Below are positions 8,454 through 19,400 of a stretch of DNA of 50,772 bases, in pieces. This DNA is from Pantoea sp. (GTDB taxonomy: Bacteria; Pseudomonadota; Gammaproteobacteria; Enterobacterales; Enterobacteriaceae): contig NZ_JAPWKD010000009.1 in assembly GCF_028283705.1 (NCBI RefSeq), positions 1 through 50,772 on the forward strand. The letters are read 5' to 3'. Below the pieces are notes generated by a model. The model worked only from the letters and a program-made list of their open reading frames with translations, ran no database searches and was not told the DNA's origin. How positions within the stretch are numbered: the stretch's first letter is position 1; each line of letters starts with the position of its first letter. The position numbers were made by a program, and so were the translations under genes.

Positions 8454-9992
8454 TTAGTGTGCACCGCCGCCGCCACCGCCGCCCGCCCCAAAAGGCGGAC
8501 GCGCGAACCAGATCAACACCAGCAGAATGATAAACACCCCGGCTGAGGCCCAGAAAATCTCGTTGGCTGAGATTATCAGGCCCTGGTTGGTGATCTGCTG
8601 CGCGATATACGCAGAGGCCTGCTGGTGGGTCATCCCGAGACTTTCCAGCTGATCGTACATCTGCTGCGAATTGGCGTTGTACGGATTGACCGACTCCGAC
8701 AAATAGCTGTGATGCATCGATTCGCGATCGGTCCACATGGTGGTGGTGATCGAGGTACCGATGGAACCGGCCAGCGTACGCACGAAGTTGGACAAACTGG
8801 ACGCTGCCGCCATACGTTCCGGCGGTAAGCCCGACAACGTGATGGTGGTCAGCGGCATAAAGAAACATGCCACTGCGAAGCCCTGAATAAACTGCGGCCA
8901 CGCTGACGCACCAAAATCCATCCCCGGCTCAAAGGTATACGCGCGCCAGTAGAAACAGACGGCATACATAATAAAGCTGAAGGTCACCAGACGGCGCATA
9001 TCCAGCTTATGCGCAAAGCGCCCAATAATCGGCGACAGGATCACCGGAATCACCCCGACCGGTGCTGAGGCCAGCCCAGCCCAGGTGGCGGTGTAGCCGT
9101 ACACCTCCTGCAATAGCTGGGGCAACAACACGATCGAGCCGAAGTAGAGCATGTAAGCGAGGCTGATCGACAAACAACCGATGGTGAAATTACGCGATTT
9201 AAATAGCGAAAGATCGACTATCGGATGGTCATCGGTCAGTTCCCACACCAGTAGCACCAAAAGGGAGACCACGGCGACGACCGTCAGCACGATAATCTCC
9301 GTCGAGCTAAACCAGTCCAGCTCTTTGCCACGGTCCAGCATCACCTGTAGACAGCCAATACCTACCACCAGCAGCACCAGACCGACCATATCAATCGGCC
9401 GGACGGCGGTTGCGGTTTCGCGACCACGCAGGGTTTGCAGCGTCAGTATCACCACCACCACGCCAATCGGCACGTTGATGAAGAAGATCCAACCCCAGTG
9501 ATAGTTATCGCTAATCCAGCCACCGAGTATCGGTCCACAGATCGGCGCGACGATCACCGTCATTGCCCATAACGACAGCGCCACGCTGCGTTTTGCGGGT
9601 GGGTAGTTGTTCAGCAGCAGGCTCTGGGACAGAGGAATTAACGGGCCTGCCACGACCCCCTGGATGATACGGAAGAAAATCAGCATCGACAGACTTTCTG
9701 ACATACCACACGCCCAGGAGGCGAGGGCGAACAAAATGGTCGCCCAGGTAAACAGCTTCACTTCACCCACGCGTTTCGCCAGCCAGCCGGTGATCGGGAT
9801 CGAGATGGCGTTTGCCACCCCGAAGGAGGTGATCACCCAGGTGCCCTGTGAGTTCGAGGCACCGAGATTACCGGCGATGGTCGGAATCGCCACGTTGGCG
9901 ATAGTCGAGTCGAGTACCTGCATGAACGTCGCCAGCGACAGGGCGATGGTCATCAGGACTAACGGCGCGCCTTCAAGCGGTTTTTGTGCCAT
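8454..9992 (-). CDS. emrB: multidrug efflux MFS transporter EmrB
   Basis: This 512-residue, 14-helix DHA2 drug:H+ antiporter forms the inner-membrane part of the EmrAB-TolC tripartite pump. The pump exports hydrophobic uncouplers and nalidixic acid in E. coli. Family signatures are visible: MQVLDSTIANVAIPTIAGNL in helix 1, GWLAKRVGEVK, and GPILGGWISD in helix 5 (motif C). The glycine-rich end GAGGGGGGGAH is also seen in E. coli EmrB, which is 512 residues too. A GGGAGG ribosome site lies in the 17-bp gap after emrA, so the two genes are co-transcribed. Confidence 0.97.
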   Translation of the reverse strand: MAQKPLEGAPLVLMTIALSLATFMQVLDSTIANVAIPTIAGNLGASNSQGTWVITSFGVANAISIPITGWLAKRVGEVKLFTWATILFALASWACGMSESLSMLIFFRIIQGVVAGPLIPLSQSLLLNNYPPAKRSVALSLWAMTVIVAPICGPILGGWISDNYHWGWIFFINVPIGVVVVILTLQTLRGRETATAVRPIDMVGLVLLVVGIGCLQVMLDRGKELDWFSSTEIIVLTVVAVVSLLVLLVWELTDDHPIVDLSLFKSRNFTIGCLSISLAYMLYFGSIVLLPQLLQEVYGYTATWAGLASAPVGVIPVILSPIIGRFAHKLDMRRLVTFSFIMYAVCFYWRAYTFEPGMDFGASAWPQFIQGFAVACFFMPLTTITLSGLPPERMAAASSLSNFVRTLAGSIGTSITTTMWTDRESMHHSYLSESVNPYNANSQQMYDQLESLGMTHQQASAYIAQQITNQGLIISANEIFWASAGVFIILLVLIWFARPPFGAGGGGGGGAH

Positions 9993-10009
9993 AACAGCCT
10001 CCCGCGTTA

Positions 10010-11182
10010 TCAGCCGGCGTTGGCACGAACGATGTCAGTGATCATCTGGTTAACCGGTGTCAGGTCGATTGCCAGCGCATTACTTTCATAAGCGGCCTGA
10101 GCACGTACGCTGCTGGCCAGGGTTGCACCCTCTTTATTCGAAGTATCCACTTTCACCAGGGTGGACAGACCGATACGCAGTGGATGATCCGCCACTTCTT
10201 TGGCATCCAGTTCGATACGCACCGGCAGACGCTGAACCACTTTGATCCAGTTACCGGTGGCGTTCTGGGCTGGCAGCAACGAGAAGGCGCTACCGGTGCC
10301 CATATCGAGGCCCACCACTTTCCCCTGATACACCACATCATCACCGTAGATATCACTGACCACTGTCGCAGGCTGTCCAATACGAACGTCTGCCAGCTGG
10401 GTCTCTTTGAAGTTAGCATCCACCCACAAATTGGTGGCCGGAACCACCGCCAGCAACGGCGTGCTGGTGGAGATTTGCGAACCTACCTGAACGCTACGAC
10501 GGGAGACATAACCATCCATCGGGCTACGAATATCGGTGCGTTGCAGTGCCAGCCAGGCATCGCGCAGTTCAGCAGATGCTTGTTTGACAGCGGGCTGGTT
10601 TTCCAGCGAGGTGTTGAGGATCATCGCCTGATTCGCGTTGAACTGCTGCACCGCCACATCGAGCTGTGCTTTGGCGGTTGCCACAGCATCGCGGGCGTGC
10701 TGTAACTCTTCACGGCCAATCAGGTTAGCCGCACCCAGCGGCTCACGGCGTTTCAGGTCCGCCTCCGCCTGTTCCAGCGCAGTTTTCTGCAATGCAATGG
10801 TGGCCTGATCCTGCTTGCCGGTGATCATCAACTGATGCGTCTGACGAACGCTGGTGGCCAGCGCCGTCTGGGCTTTCTCGAATGCCTGTTCGGCATCGGT
10901 TTTATCGAGCGATACCAGCACATCACCTTTTTTTACGAAGTCGGTATCATCGAACCAGACTTTATTCACGCTACCAGAAACCTGTGCCATCACCTGCACC
11001 TGGTTACCGGAGACATAAGCATCATCGGTTTCCTGAAAATGCCGCAGTACCACCCACCAGTAAGCCAGGTATGCCACACCAATTAATACAAACACGATTG
11101 CCAGCAGGATCAGCACACCTTTGCGCTTCTTCTTTTTATTTGCTGGCTGTTGCGGGCTTTGGGCTTCCGCTGTCGCACTCAT
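10010..11182 (-). CDS. emrA: multidrug efflux membrane-fusion protein EmrA
   Basis: EmrA is the periplasmic adaptor linking EmrB to TolC. The 390 residues comprise a short basic cytoplasmic N-terminus (NKKKKRK), one membrane anchor (GVLILLAIVFVLIGVAYLAYW) and a biotinyl-lipoyl-like segment (NQVQVMAQVSGSVNKVWFDD). A long alpha-hairpin follows (about 95-200), then a beta-barrel ending in PVNQMITDIVRANAG. The ATG at 11182 is used because GGAG lies 6 nt upstream and the length then equals E. coli EmrA. Another ATG 7 codons upstream lacks such a site. A good terminator lies between emrR and this gene. Confidence 0.96.
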   Translation of the reverse strand: MSATAEAQSPQQPANKKKKRKGVLILLAIVFVLIGVAYLAYWWVVLRHFQETDDAYVSGNQVQVMAQVSGSVNKVWFDDTDFVKKGDVLVSLDKTDAEQAFEKAQTALATSVRQTHQLMITGKQDQATIALQKTALEQAEADLKRREPLGAANLIGREELQHARDAVATAKAQLDVAVQQFNANQAMILNTSLENQPAVKQASAELRDAWLALQRTDIRSPMDGYVSRRSVQVGSQISTSTPLLAVVPATNLWVDANFKETQLADVRIGQPATVVSDIYGDDVVYQGKVVGLDMGTGSAFSLLPAQNATGNWIKVVQRLPVRIELDAKEVADHPLRIGLSTLVKVDTSNKEGATLASSVRAQAAYESNALAIDLTPVNQMITDIVRANAG

Positions 11183-11246
11183 TTGATTCTCCACGTTTTC
11201 CATTTTTTCGGGATGTGCTGATCCATCAACACGGGGTCCCGAGTCG

Positions 11247-11273
11247 AAAAAAGCCAGCGTTTAACACGCTGGC
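11247..11273 (-). terminator. intrinsic terminator between emrR and emrA
   Basis: On the minus strand the stem GCCAGCGT/ACGCTGGC with a 5-nt loop is followed by six T and TCG. It lies 60 nt after the emrR stop and 65 nt before the emrA start, so it would stop or attenuate read-through from emrR into emrAB. Confidence 0.85.
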
Positions 11274-11332
11274 CGGATAAAAGGGGATTAAAATATCGGT
11301 TTCGACAGGTGATTGTGTCGCACTTCTTGCTA

Positions 11333-11863
11333 TTAGCGCGACAGAGAGGCGATGAGTTGGTCTTCGTCCATTTTGTCGAGGCGGTTAAGCAGCTTACGGG
11401 TAATGGCTTCCAGCTGGCCCTGCTCGTCTGAGGAGAGGGAGGACCAGAGATATTGCAGGCTCTGGTGCTGCGGTGGCAGCAGCTGACGTAAGAATTCGTT
11501 ACCTTTTTCTGTCAGGTGCAGATGCAGGCAACGGCGATCGTTATCGCTTTCACGACGTTCAATCCAGCCGCGTTTTTCCAGTTCGTCAGCAATACGCGTG
11601 GCGTTGGTACGGGAAGAACCCAGTGCGGAACTCAGTTCTGATGGCTGGATGCTCTGGTTTTCCTGCGCGTCCAGGGTGATCAGCGCCATGAATAAGGTTT
11701 CGTTAATTCCCTGCGCCTTCAACATTTTGTTGCGATTATCCAGCAGTTTGCCCTGCATATGCATGCACAGACGCGTCAGGATGATTTCCTGCAGTGGAAA
11801 ATCTTTGTGGCGAGTAGCACGGATGTTTAGCATCTGCTCAATGGGAGTAAACGAACTTTCCAT
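11333..11863 (-). CDS. emrR: MarR-family repressor EmrR (MprA)
   Basis: EmrR represses the emr operon and is released by binding drugs and uncouplers in E. coli. The 176-residue product (same length as E. coli) has the MarR winged-helix core: [22 protein letters not shown], recognition region [33 protein letters not shown], and the wing [15 protein letters not shown]. It is transcribed toward emrAB but separated by 150 bp containing an intrinsic terminator. A 16-bp near-palindrome just before its start is a likely autoregulatory operator. Confidence 0.96.
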   Translation of the reverse strand: MESSFTPIEQMLNIRATRHKDFPLQEIILTRLCMHMQGKLLDNRNKMLKAQGINETLFMALITLDAQENQSIQPSELSSALGSSRTNATRIADELEKRGWIERRESDNDRRCLHLHLTEKGNEFLRQLLPPQHQSLQYLWSSLSSDEQGQLEAITRKLLNRLDKMDEDQLIASLSR

Positions 11864-11877
11864 TCTAAAAAAACCTC

Positions 11878-11899
11878 ACTAGTTGCAACTGGTATAGTA
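11878..11899 (-). promoter_or_regulatory. emrR -10 element and palindromic operator candidate
   Basis: A 16-bp near-perfect palindrome, ACTAGTTGCAACTGGT (11878-11893, 7 of 8 pairs), lies 15 bp upstream of emrR. It sits directly downstream of a TACTAT -10 hexamer (11894-11899 on the minus strand). A dimeric MarR-family repressor bound there would block transcription. Assignment to EmrR itself is inference. Confidence 0.5.
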
Positions 11900-12192
11900 A
11901 TGATGGTGACAGATTAAGCGTAGTCATAATTCCCGCATGTGATTGTTAGCAGGATCACACTGTCAACACCAGGCGATTCGAGGCCGCTCCCTGACCCCGG
12001 GCACATGGCCCGATCCGATGGCTACAGATTCGCAGACAAGGGATGCTATCAATTCGCCTCGCGAAATCTTTTTACTGTTGAATAATTTCGCGAGAAAAAA
12101 TAACCCTGATGAATAACTCTCTGGCTAACCATAACAAACCCAATCATTGATGAACAGTATTGCTCATTGATTTGGTCCGGTCTTTACGTTTT
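11900..12192. other. non-coding gap with a 10-bp inverted repeat
   Basis: No convincing gene was seen here. A perfect inverted repeat CTCGCGAAAT (12058-12067) / ATTTCGCGAG (12085-12094) has a 17-nt spacer. A small GGGC/GCCC hairpin lies near 12000. The A-run after the repeat argues against a plus-strand terminator. A TTGACA box near 11960 on the minus strand could be an upstream emrR promoter element, but no good -10 matches it. Confidence 0.5.
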
Positions 12193-13371
12193 CTAAACAC
12201 TTTCGAAACGCGCATTACGCCACCAAATCAATAGGTTAATTACGGTGAACAGCACACCAGCCCCACAAACGCCATACCAGCCTGCATGATGAAATGCGTT
12301 CGCTGAGATGATGGAACCCAGTGCGCCGCCAATAAAATAACTGGTCATATAACCGGCATTGAGGCGATTACGTGCCTCGGGTTTGTGGCGATAAATGACG
12401 CTTTGGTTGGTGATATGCACTGCCTGAACAGCTAAATCGAGCAGCAGGATACCGACAATCAGCGCCAGCAAATGCTGTGCGCCCAGTGCGGTCACCAGCC
12501 AGGCCACCAGCATAATCAGCAATCCGGCGCTGGTGGTGAGTTTGGCTTTGCCCTTATCGGCGAGGCCACCCGCCTGACGTGCCGCCAGCGCGCCCGCCGC
12601 ACCGACCAGCCCCAGCAGGCCAATTTCACCTTCATTAAAGCCATAGGGTTGGGCAGATAGCAGAAACGCCATTGAGGTCCAGAGCATGCTGAAGTTGGCA
12701 AAGCTGAGGCAGCCAGTTAATGCGCGGGTACGGATCACTCGATTACCGGCATACAGGCTAAAGATGGAGCGCAGCAGCTGCGGATAATTCAGCGGCACAT
12801 GCTGTTTATAGCGTGGCAGAAAGCGCCACAGCGCCAGCGCCATTAGGATCATCAATACGCTGGCAGTCCAATAGACGCAGCGCCAGCCGCCCAGTTGTGC
12901 CAGTGCCCCTGCGGCGGTACGTGCCAGCAGGATACCCAGCAGCAAACCACTCATCACCGTCCCGACCACCTTGCCGCGTTTTTCGGGCGCAGCCAGGGTG
13001 GCGGCGAGGGGCACCAGCATCTGCGCCACCACGGAAAATAACCCGGTGACAACGGTGCCCAGCAGCATGAAGGGCAGAGAAGGTGAGAGCGCGGTGATCA
13101 TCATGCCACCGGCGGCCAGCAGGCTCATCGACACGATCAGGCTACGGCGTTCCAGCATATCCCCCAATGGCACCAGCAGTAGCAGGCCGCAGGCATAACC
13201 CAGTTGGGCAGTGGTGACGATAAAACCGGCAAGGCTGACGGAGAGATTAAACTGGTGGGCGATGGTATCCAGCAGCGGCTGGACATAATAGTTACTGGCG
13301 ACGGCAAGGCCAGTCGCGACCGACATCAGTGCGACCAGGGCAGAATTGAGGCCCTGATGGGAAGCATTCAT
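12193..13371 (-). CDS. MFS efflux transporter, YgaY-like
   Basis: This 392-residue, 12-helix major facilitator has exporter-type motifs: NYYVQPLLDTIAHQF in the first loop, VPLGDMLERRSLIVS in the helix 2-3 loop, and RTAAGALAQLGGWRCVYW around helix 5. The substrate cannot be read from sequence. E. coli has an MFS gene, ygaY (broken in K-12), between proX and emrR, so by position this may be the intact ortholog. The start is uncertain: the ATG at 13371 gives MNASHQGLNS, while a TTG six codons upstream is also open, and neither has a clear ribosome site. It could share transcription with the upstream glucan synthase gene, 98-117 bp away. Confidence 0.85.
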   Translation of the reverse strand: MNASHQGLNSALVALMSVATGLAVASNYYVQPLLDTIAHQFNLSVSLAGFIVTTAQLGYACGLLLLVPLGDMLERRSLIVSMSLLAAGGMMITALSPSLPFMLLGTVVTGLFSVVAQMLVPLAATLAAPEKRGKVVGTVMSGLLLGILLARTAAGALAQLGGWRCVYWTASVLMILMALALWRFLPRYKQHVPLNYPQLLRSIFSLYAGNRVIRTRALTGCLSFANFSMLWTSMAFLLSAQPYGFNEGEIGLLGLVGAAGALAARQAGGLADKGKAKLTTSAGLLIMLVAWLVTALGAQHLLALIVGILLLDLAVQAVHITNQSVIYRHKPEARNRLNAGYMTSYFIGGALGSIISANAFHHAGWYGVCGAGVLFTVINLLIWWRNARFESV

Positions 13372-13487
13372 AGCGGGATGAGCAGGCAAATAATCATAAT
13401 AGGGTAATAGTAACCCAAAAAACTATTTCATTGTTGTGTTAATTAACAGGACGTACCAGTACGCTATAACGTCCGAATCGATTGGGA

Positions 13488-16400
13488 TTATGAATCCTCC
13501 TTAGGTGACTCTTCTTTTTTGTCGTGGTGCGATTCACCGCACCATGACGAATTCAGTAACGGGTAAGGATCATTTGCCAGCACCACCTTTACCTCATGGT
13601 CACCGGGTTCCTTACTCAGGTGAATTTCATCGCCAGGGCACCGGTTGCCATCCAGCCAAAGTTGATAGTCGGACTCACCGCGGACCACATTGATATGATA
13701 AGTGGCATGGCCCTCTTTGTAGATGATCATGACTTCCGGCCAGGCCGCAGGCAGGCGTGGTCGCAGCGCCAAACATTCCCCGTGTCTGACAATCCCCAAT
13801 AAACTCCCGGTAATTAACTGATAAGTCCATCCCGCAGAGCCGGTGTACCACGTCCACCCTCCTCGTCCAGCATGAGATGCTGCGGCGTAGATGTCGGCGG
13901 CCATGACATAGGGTTCAACTTTGTAAACGGCCATTTTGCTGGCATCCAGGCTGTGATTCACCGGATTAATTAATGCCAGCAGTGACCATGCCCGCTCAAT
14001 GTCACCCAGTTGAGCAAATGCCATAATCGCCCATAATGCACCATGGGTGTATTGTCCGCCGTTTTCTCTGATACCAGGCAGGTAACCGCGGATATAGCCA
14101 GGATTAGGTCCCGCACCGTTAAACGGCGGAGTGAGCAATTTAATCAGACCCATTTTCTCATCCACCAAATGGGTATCCAGCGCCGCCATAGCTATCCGGC
14201 ACTTTTCTGCATCGCCTGCACCTGACAACACCGCCCAACTTTGAGCGATTGCATCAATCTGGCACTCAACGCTACTGCCTGACCCCAGTTTTTCTCCGTT
14301 ATCAAAGTAACCGCGCAGATACCAATTCCCATCCCAGGCTGAATCATTCAGAACGACCCGTAATTTTTCCGCATGCTGCCGACAGAATATGCCAGTGGCA
14401 TGATCCCCGATCCGATCCGCCAGGGTGCTGAAATGTGTTAATACGCTGTAAAGAAAGAAGCCCAGCCAGACGCTTTCGCCTTTACCACCGATGCCAACTG
14501 TGTTCATCCCATCATTCCAGTCACCTGAACCCATCAGCGGCAGACCATGTTCACCAAAATTTAAGCCGTGCTTAATCGCGCAGATGCAGTGCTGCCACAG
14601 CGTTTCTGCGGTCTGGCTGATATCCGGTTTTTCATAGATAGACTCTTCGTCGGCATCCAGCAGCCGTCCTTCCAGATAGGGAATCACTTGCGACAGCACC
14701 GTCAAATCCTTTGTTGCCTCGATATAGCGGCAAAGCGCAAAAGGGAGCCAGAGATAATCATCGGAACAGCGCGTCCGTACCCCTTTTCCACCCGGCATAT
14801 GCCACCAGTGCTGGACATCACCTTGCAGAAATTGCCGTGAAGCACAAAGTATCAGCTGATTACGTAATGTATCCGGTGAGCTGTGGGACAGCGCCAGCGT
14901 ATCCTGGAGTTGATCGCGAAAACCGTAAGCACCACCCGATTGATAGTAGCCACTGCGAGCCAGCAAGCGACTGGCGATGGTTTGATATAGCAGCCAGCCA
15001 TTAGCCAATATGTTTACGGCAGGATCTGGCGTCACTATCTGAATTTTATCGAGCAATGTCTGCCAGTGTGTTTTGACCTTCCCGAGTTCCAGTTCGACAT
15101 TTTCGCTGACCAGATAGTGTTCCAGCAGTTGGCAGACATCAGGCAAATCTTTGCCAACGCCCAGCACGAAAACAAAACTACGGCTATCACCATGAATAAG
15201 TGTGGTGACACTTTGCAATGTTGCGCAGGGATCGTAACCCGCCCCGGTAGTACCTGATAAACCACGCTTCTGCATCATCGCCGGCTGCCTGACCGTGCCA
15301 TTAGGGCCAAGACATTCAAAGCAGTTGGCACTTAACGCTATCCGGTTGCCAGTCACGGCGAAAAACGCACTACGTGCAGCATCTGTACCGCCGTAATAAT
15401 TGTTTGCCAGAATGGCACTCCCTGCCGTCGGGGTAATCGAAGACGTCACAATATGGCTTGCGGATTTACTCGCTAACTCACCCAGTACCCACTGGACATA
15501 GCCGGTAACGGATAACTGACGGGACCGGCCAGAATGGTTCCTGATCGTCAGCAGAGTCAGTTTAACGGCGGCGGATTCCGCGACGAACACGGTCATCGCG
15601 CTGGTAATCCCTTGTTGCGTATGATCGAACGTGCTGTAACCAAAACCATGTTTGATCAGATAATCACCCGTACCACGTATCGGCAGTGGCATGGGTGACC
15701 AGACCTCGCCGCTTTCTTCATCACGAATATAGAAAGCTTCGCCAGAAAGATCGCTGACCGGATCGTTTTCCCAGGGCGTTAAACGATATTCATGCGCATT
15801 TTCATAAAAACTGTAAGCCTGTCCACTTTCGCTGATGACTGAGCCAAATAATGGATTTGCCAGTACGTTGCACCAGGGGGCAGGGGTCTGCTGTCCGGGC
15901 TTCAGACAGATTTGATATTCACTTCCTGTGGTAGTAAAACCCCCGATGCCATTGAAAAAACACGCAGGTTGAGTCGCTAAAGATGGGGCGGGCTGGTCAG
16001 GGAAGGGGGAGGACGTCGGAATTAATCGCGTTGATACCGGGTGCACTGGCCTGAGGATCATACTGAGCTGATCGGTCAGGCTGCCGTTGCTGCCTCGCAG
16101 TACCACAGCGGCAACGCTCATTAATAATCGCAGATCTTCCACTGTAAACGTTTCTTCTTTACGGAGAAAAATGCCTCCCGGTTTATCCACCAGCACTGAT
16201 GCTTCATGTGAGGTAAGCAGCCCAAGTATCTGACTGTGCAATGTCTGTTGATAGCCGCCATGATCCATGTTCAGGATGACCAGATCGACGAGTAACCCTT
16301 TCTGCCGCCAATACTGATGCGCCTGGATTAAAGACAGCACCAAATCCATCTGTTCGCTCTGATCAACCACCAGTACCACGATGGGTAAATCACCCGACAG

Positions 16401-19400
16401 CGAATAGCGCCATAAAGCTGACTGCCCAAGACGGTTTTGCTGAATAGATTTTGTATCCCCCCATATTTCAGGGCACAGGAAGATCACGGCGCTGGCGAGC
16501 TGATTAAACAGGCTCGCATCTTCCGCCGTAACATTTAGCTGCCGTAAAACCACCTGACTGTGTGACCAGGCCAGCTCAAAGATGCGGTTGGCGTTAGTTT
16601 GATTGCGGTATTTTTCAATCAGCGACAGGCTGGTGTCACGTTGCAGAGTGACGCCATAAATCATATCAATGACCACCGATTCACCTGCTTTCAGACGAAA
16701 TGCCTGCCTGATGGACAGCACAGGATCCAGCACCGAGCCATCACTATTAGAAAGCACTGCGGCCGGAGCAAGCGCCTGGGGGGTGGCGACGCTGTTTCCC
16801 CGACCAATAAAACGCGCCCGATCAGTCTCAAAAGAGGTGCTTCTTTCAAATGCGCCATGTATTACCATGGCATGAAACATCCACGGGGTGGCTTCATGGG
16901 CAGTGCGTGGACGACGATGCGCCAGAATGGCTTCAAGCCCGGCCACGATCTCGGTCTGCACAAAAAGGTTGCTGAAGGCCGGGTGCGCTAAATCCTGATC
17001 GGCTGGTGCCAGTACCACTTCGGCGTAAGTTGTAATATCAAATTCTCCGGGATGACGTGAGCGATTCGTTAAAGTTATCCGTCTGATTTCAATGTCATCC
17101 TCGGGTGAGACAACGATGTGAGTCTGCGCGCTGATTGCGCCGTCCGTACCGTGAAATTCCACGCCAGCATCACGGAAATGCGTGTGGTAATCAGCGCGAT
17201 CGTTATTGACTGGCTGCAAGACATTGCTCATTACCGTCTCAGTTTTCAGGTCGCGGATATAACAAAATATGCCCTGATTATTGCGACTGGCATCGCAACG
17301 CCAGCGCGTCAGTGCTAACCCCTGCCAGGCACTATAACCGACCCCCGTTTGCGTGATCATTAAGTGGTAATCAGCATTAGAAAGTAACTGAAGCTGCGGT
17401 ACTCGGGTGTCGCCTTTGCTAAATTCACGCTCACCGCTTACGGCCCTGGACGATTTGTTTTCCGAAGTGTCAACGAACTGACGGCGTGGGGTATATAGCT
17501 CGATGTCATCGGGAAGCCGTTCCTGCATCAGCAGACGAGATGACTGAAACAAGGCACTTGACATGAAACGCTCTACCATTGGGGCATTAAATAGCAGATG
17601 TGATACAGCCAGTAACCCCATGCCCTGGTGATGAGCCATATAGGTTTTTACCGGGGCGAATCGTTGCCCATTGGTTAAGCGCTGCGGGGTAAAATCCAGC
17701 GCTTCATAAAAGCCATACTCTCCAGTGGCCCCTAACGTTTTCAGGCGATAAAGGTTATCAATCGCTGCATGAGGGAAGACCATTAACGCCAGCAACGTTG
17801 CATAGGGGGCAACGACATGATCTTCATTCAATCCGTTTTTCAACCCCAGTTCGGGTGTGCCACAAGCCTTGTACTGATAGTTATGGTTGGCATCAAAACT
17901 GGCATAAGCGGATTCTGACACCCCCCATGGTGTTCCTGATGACTTGCCGGACGCGATCTGTTGCCTGACTGCGGACCTGGCCATCTTCTCAAGTAGTGTC
18001 TCGGGATAAAATGGCATCACCAGATGCGGCATCAAATACTCAAACATGGAACCGCTCCAGGACATCACTGCGGGTTGTCCGTTCAGCAGGGTGAACAGCC
18101 TGCCAAGAGTAAACCAGCTCTTCATTGGGAGTTGATTTGCTGAGATGGCGTAATAATGAGTCAGGCGGACTTCCGAGGGGAAAAGGTCGTATTTGCTGCT
18201 GTCCGGCAGACCGCTTTCGCAGTTGTGCCCGACGCTCAACAATGCGGTTGAAGAATGATACAGGAAGCGAAAATCCATTTTGGCATGATCGCGTAACCGG
18301 GTTTCCAGCTCGATTAACGTGGCCAGCCGCTGACGGGCAGCCCACATCACCGGCTGGGTTTGCTGTGAGGTTAACTCCGGTCGGTGTTTTGCCAGGTTGG
18401 CCAGCCAGAGCAGTGAACAAGGTTCAGCAGGCCAGTACTGGCTTTCCGATAGCCAGTCAAAGAACAGTGCCCATTCGTCACGAAAATCATTCAACTGGTG
18501 GAAAAAAGCTTTGAGCCATTTTGTGCCAGACCGGCTACGGCTGATAGCTTGCGCGTTCAGGGCGGCAAGTTTTGTCATTTCAGCGGCAACGAGGTTTGGG
18601 CTACAGGTTGCAATGATATCTAATTGTGCATGCAACCTGGCAAATACACTCAGTTCAGTGGGTGAGCATTGATATTCAGCCAGATAAAGCGTGTCCCTGA
18701 GCCCGGGCACCATACTGGAGGGTATGAATAGTGGCTGGTTTTTCCATTGCGATAATCCCGCCTGGAGGGTTATCAGATGCGCAGCTAAATTGCCGCTGTC
18801 CACGCTGGAAACATAACGTGGATGCAGCGGGAGCAACGTCAGAGTGTCATACCAGTTGTAAAGATGACCGCGAAAGTGCTCCATTTTATCCAAAGCATCC
18901 AGCGTGGCCGTCGTTCGGGCCAGCACTTTCCTCTGCGTCAGGTAGCCAAAATCCCAGGCCGTCAGGGTCGCCAGCAGTGACAGACCAATATTGGTCGGGG
19001 ATGTGCGATGTGCCACAGTAGCTTCAGGTATCTCCTGAAAATTATCCGGGGGTAAGAAGTTCTCCTTTTCATTGACGAATTCGTCAAACCACGCCCAGGT
19101 TCGCCGGGCAGTAAGGCGTAAAAAATGCTGCTGCTCAGCAGAAACTTTCGGCTGTCGGGACGGTGCCGGATGGCTGATGCGCCTGACCCATTCCGGTGTG
19201 ATGATCCAAACCAGCGCCAGAGTTAATGCAATCAGAATGAGTGTGGGCATCATCAGGCCAGTCAGAAGCAATAAGGTGATTCCGGCCAGTGGATTAATCC
19301 ACATTGCATGAAAATAATGACGTGCCGAAAGTTTGGCACCGGCTTTTATCTGGGAGGCATTTGCCCATTCGCTCAGATTGCGATGGCTGATATTCAGTCG

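Noticed and set aside
8245..8901. A 218-codon minus-strand frame spanning the yfiF and emrB 3' ends.
   Set aside because: It crosses a strong bidirectional terminator and overlaps two conserved genes; its sequence lacks any family signature.
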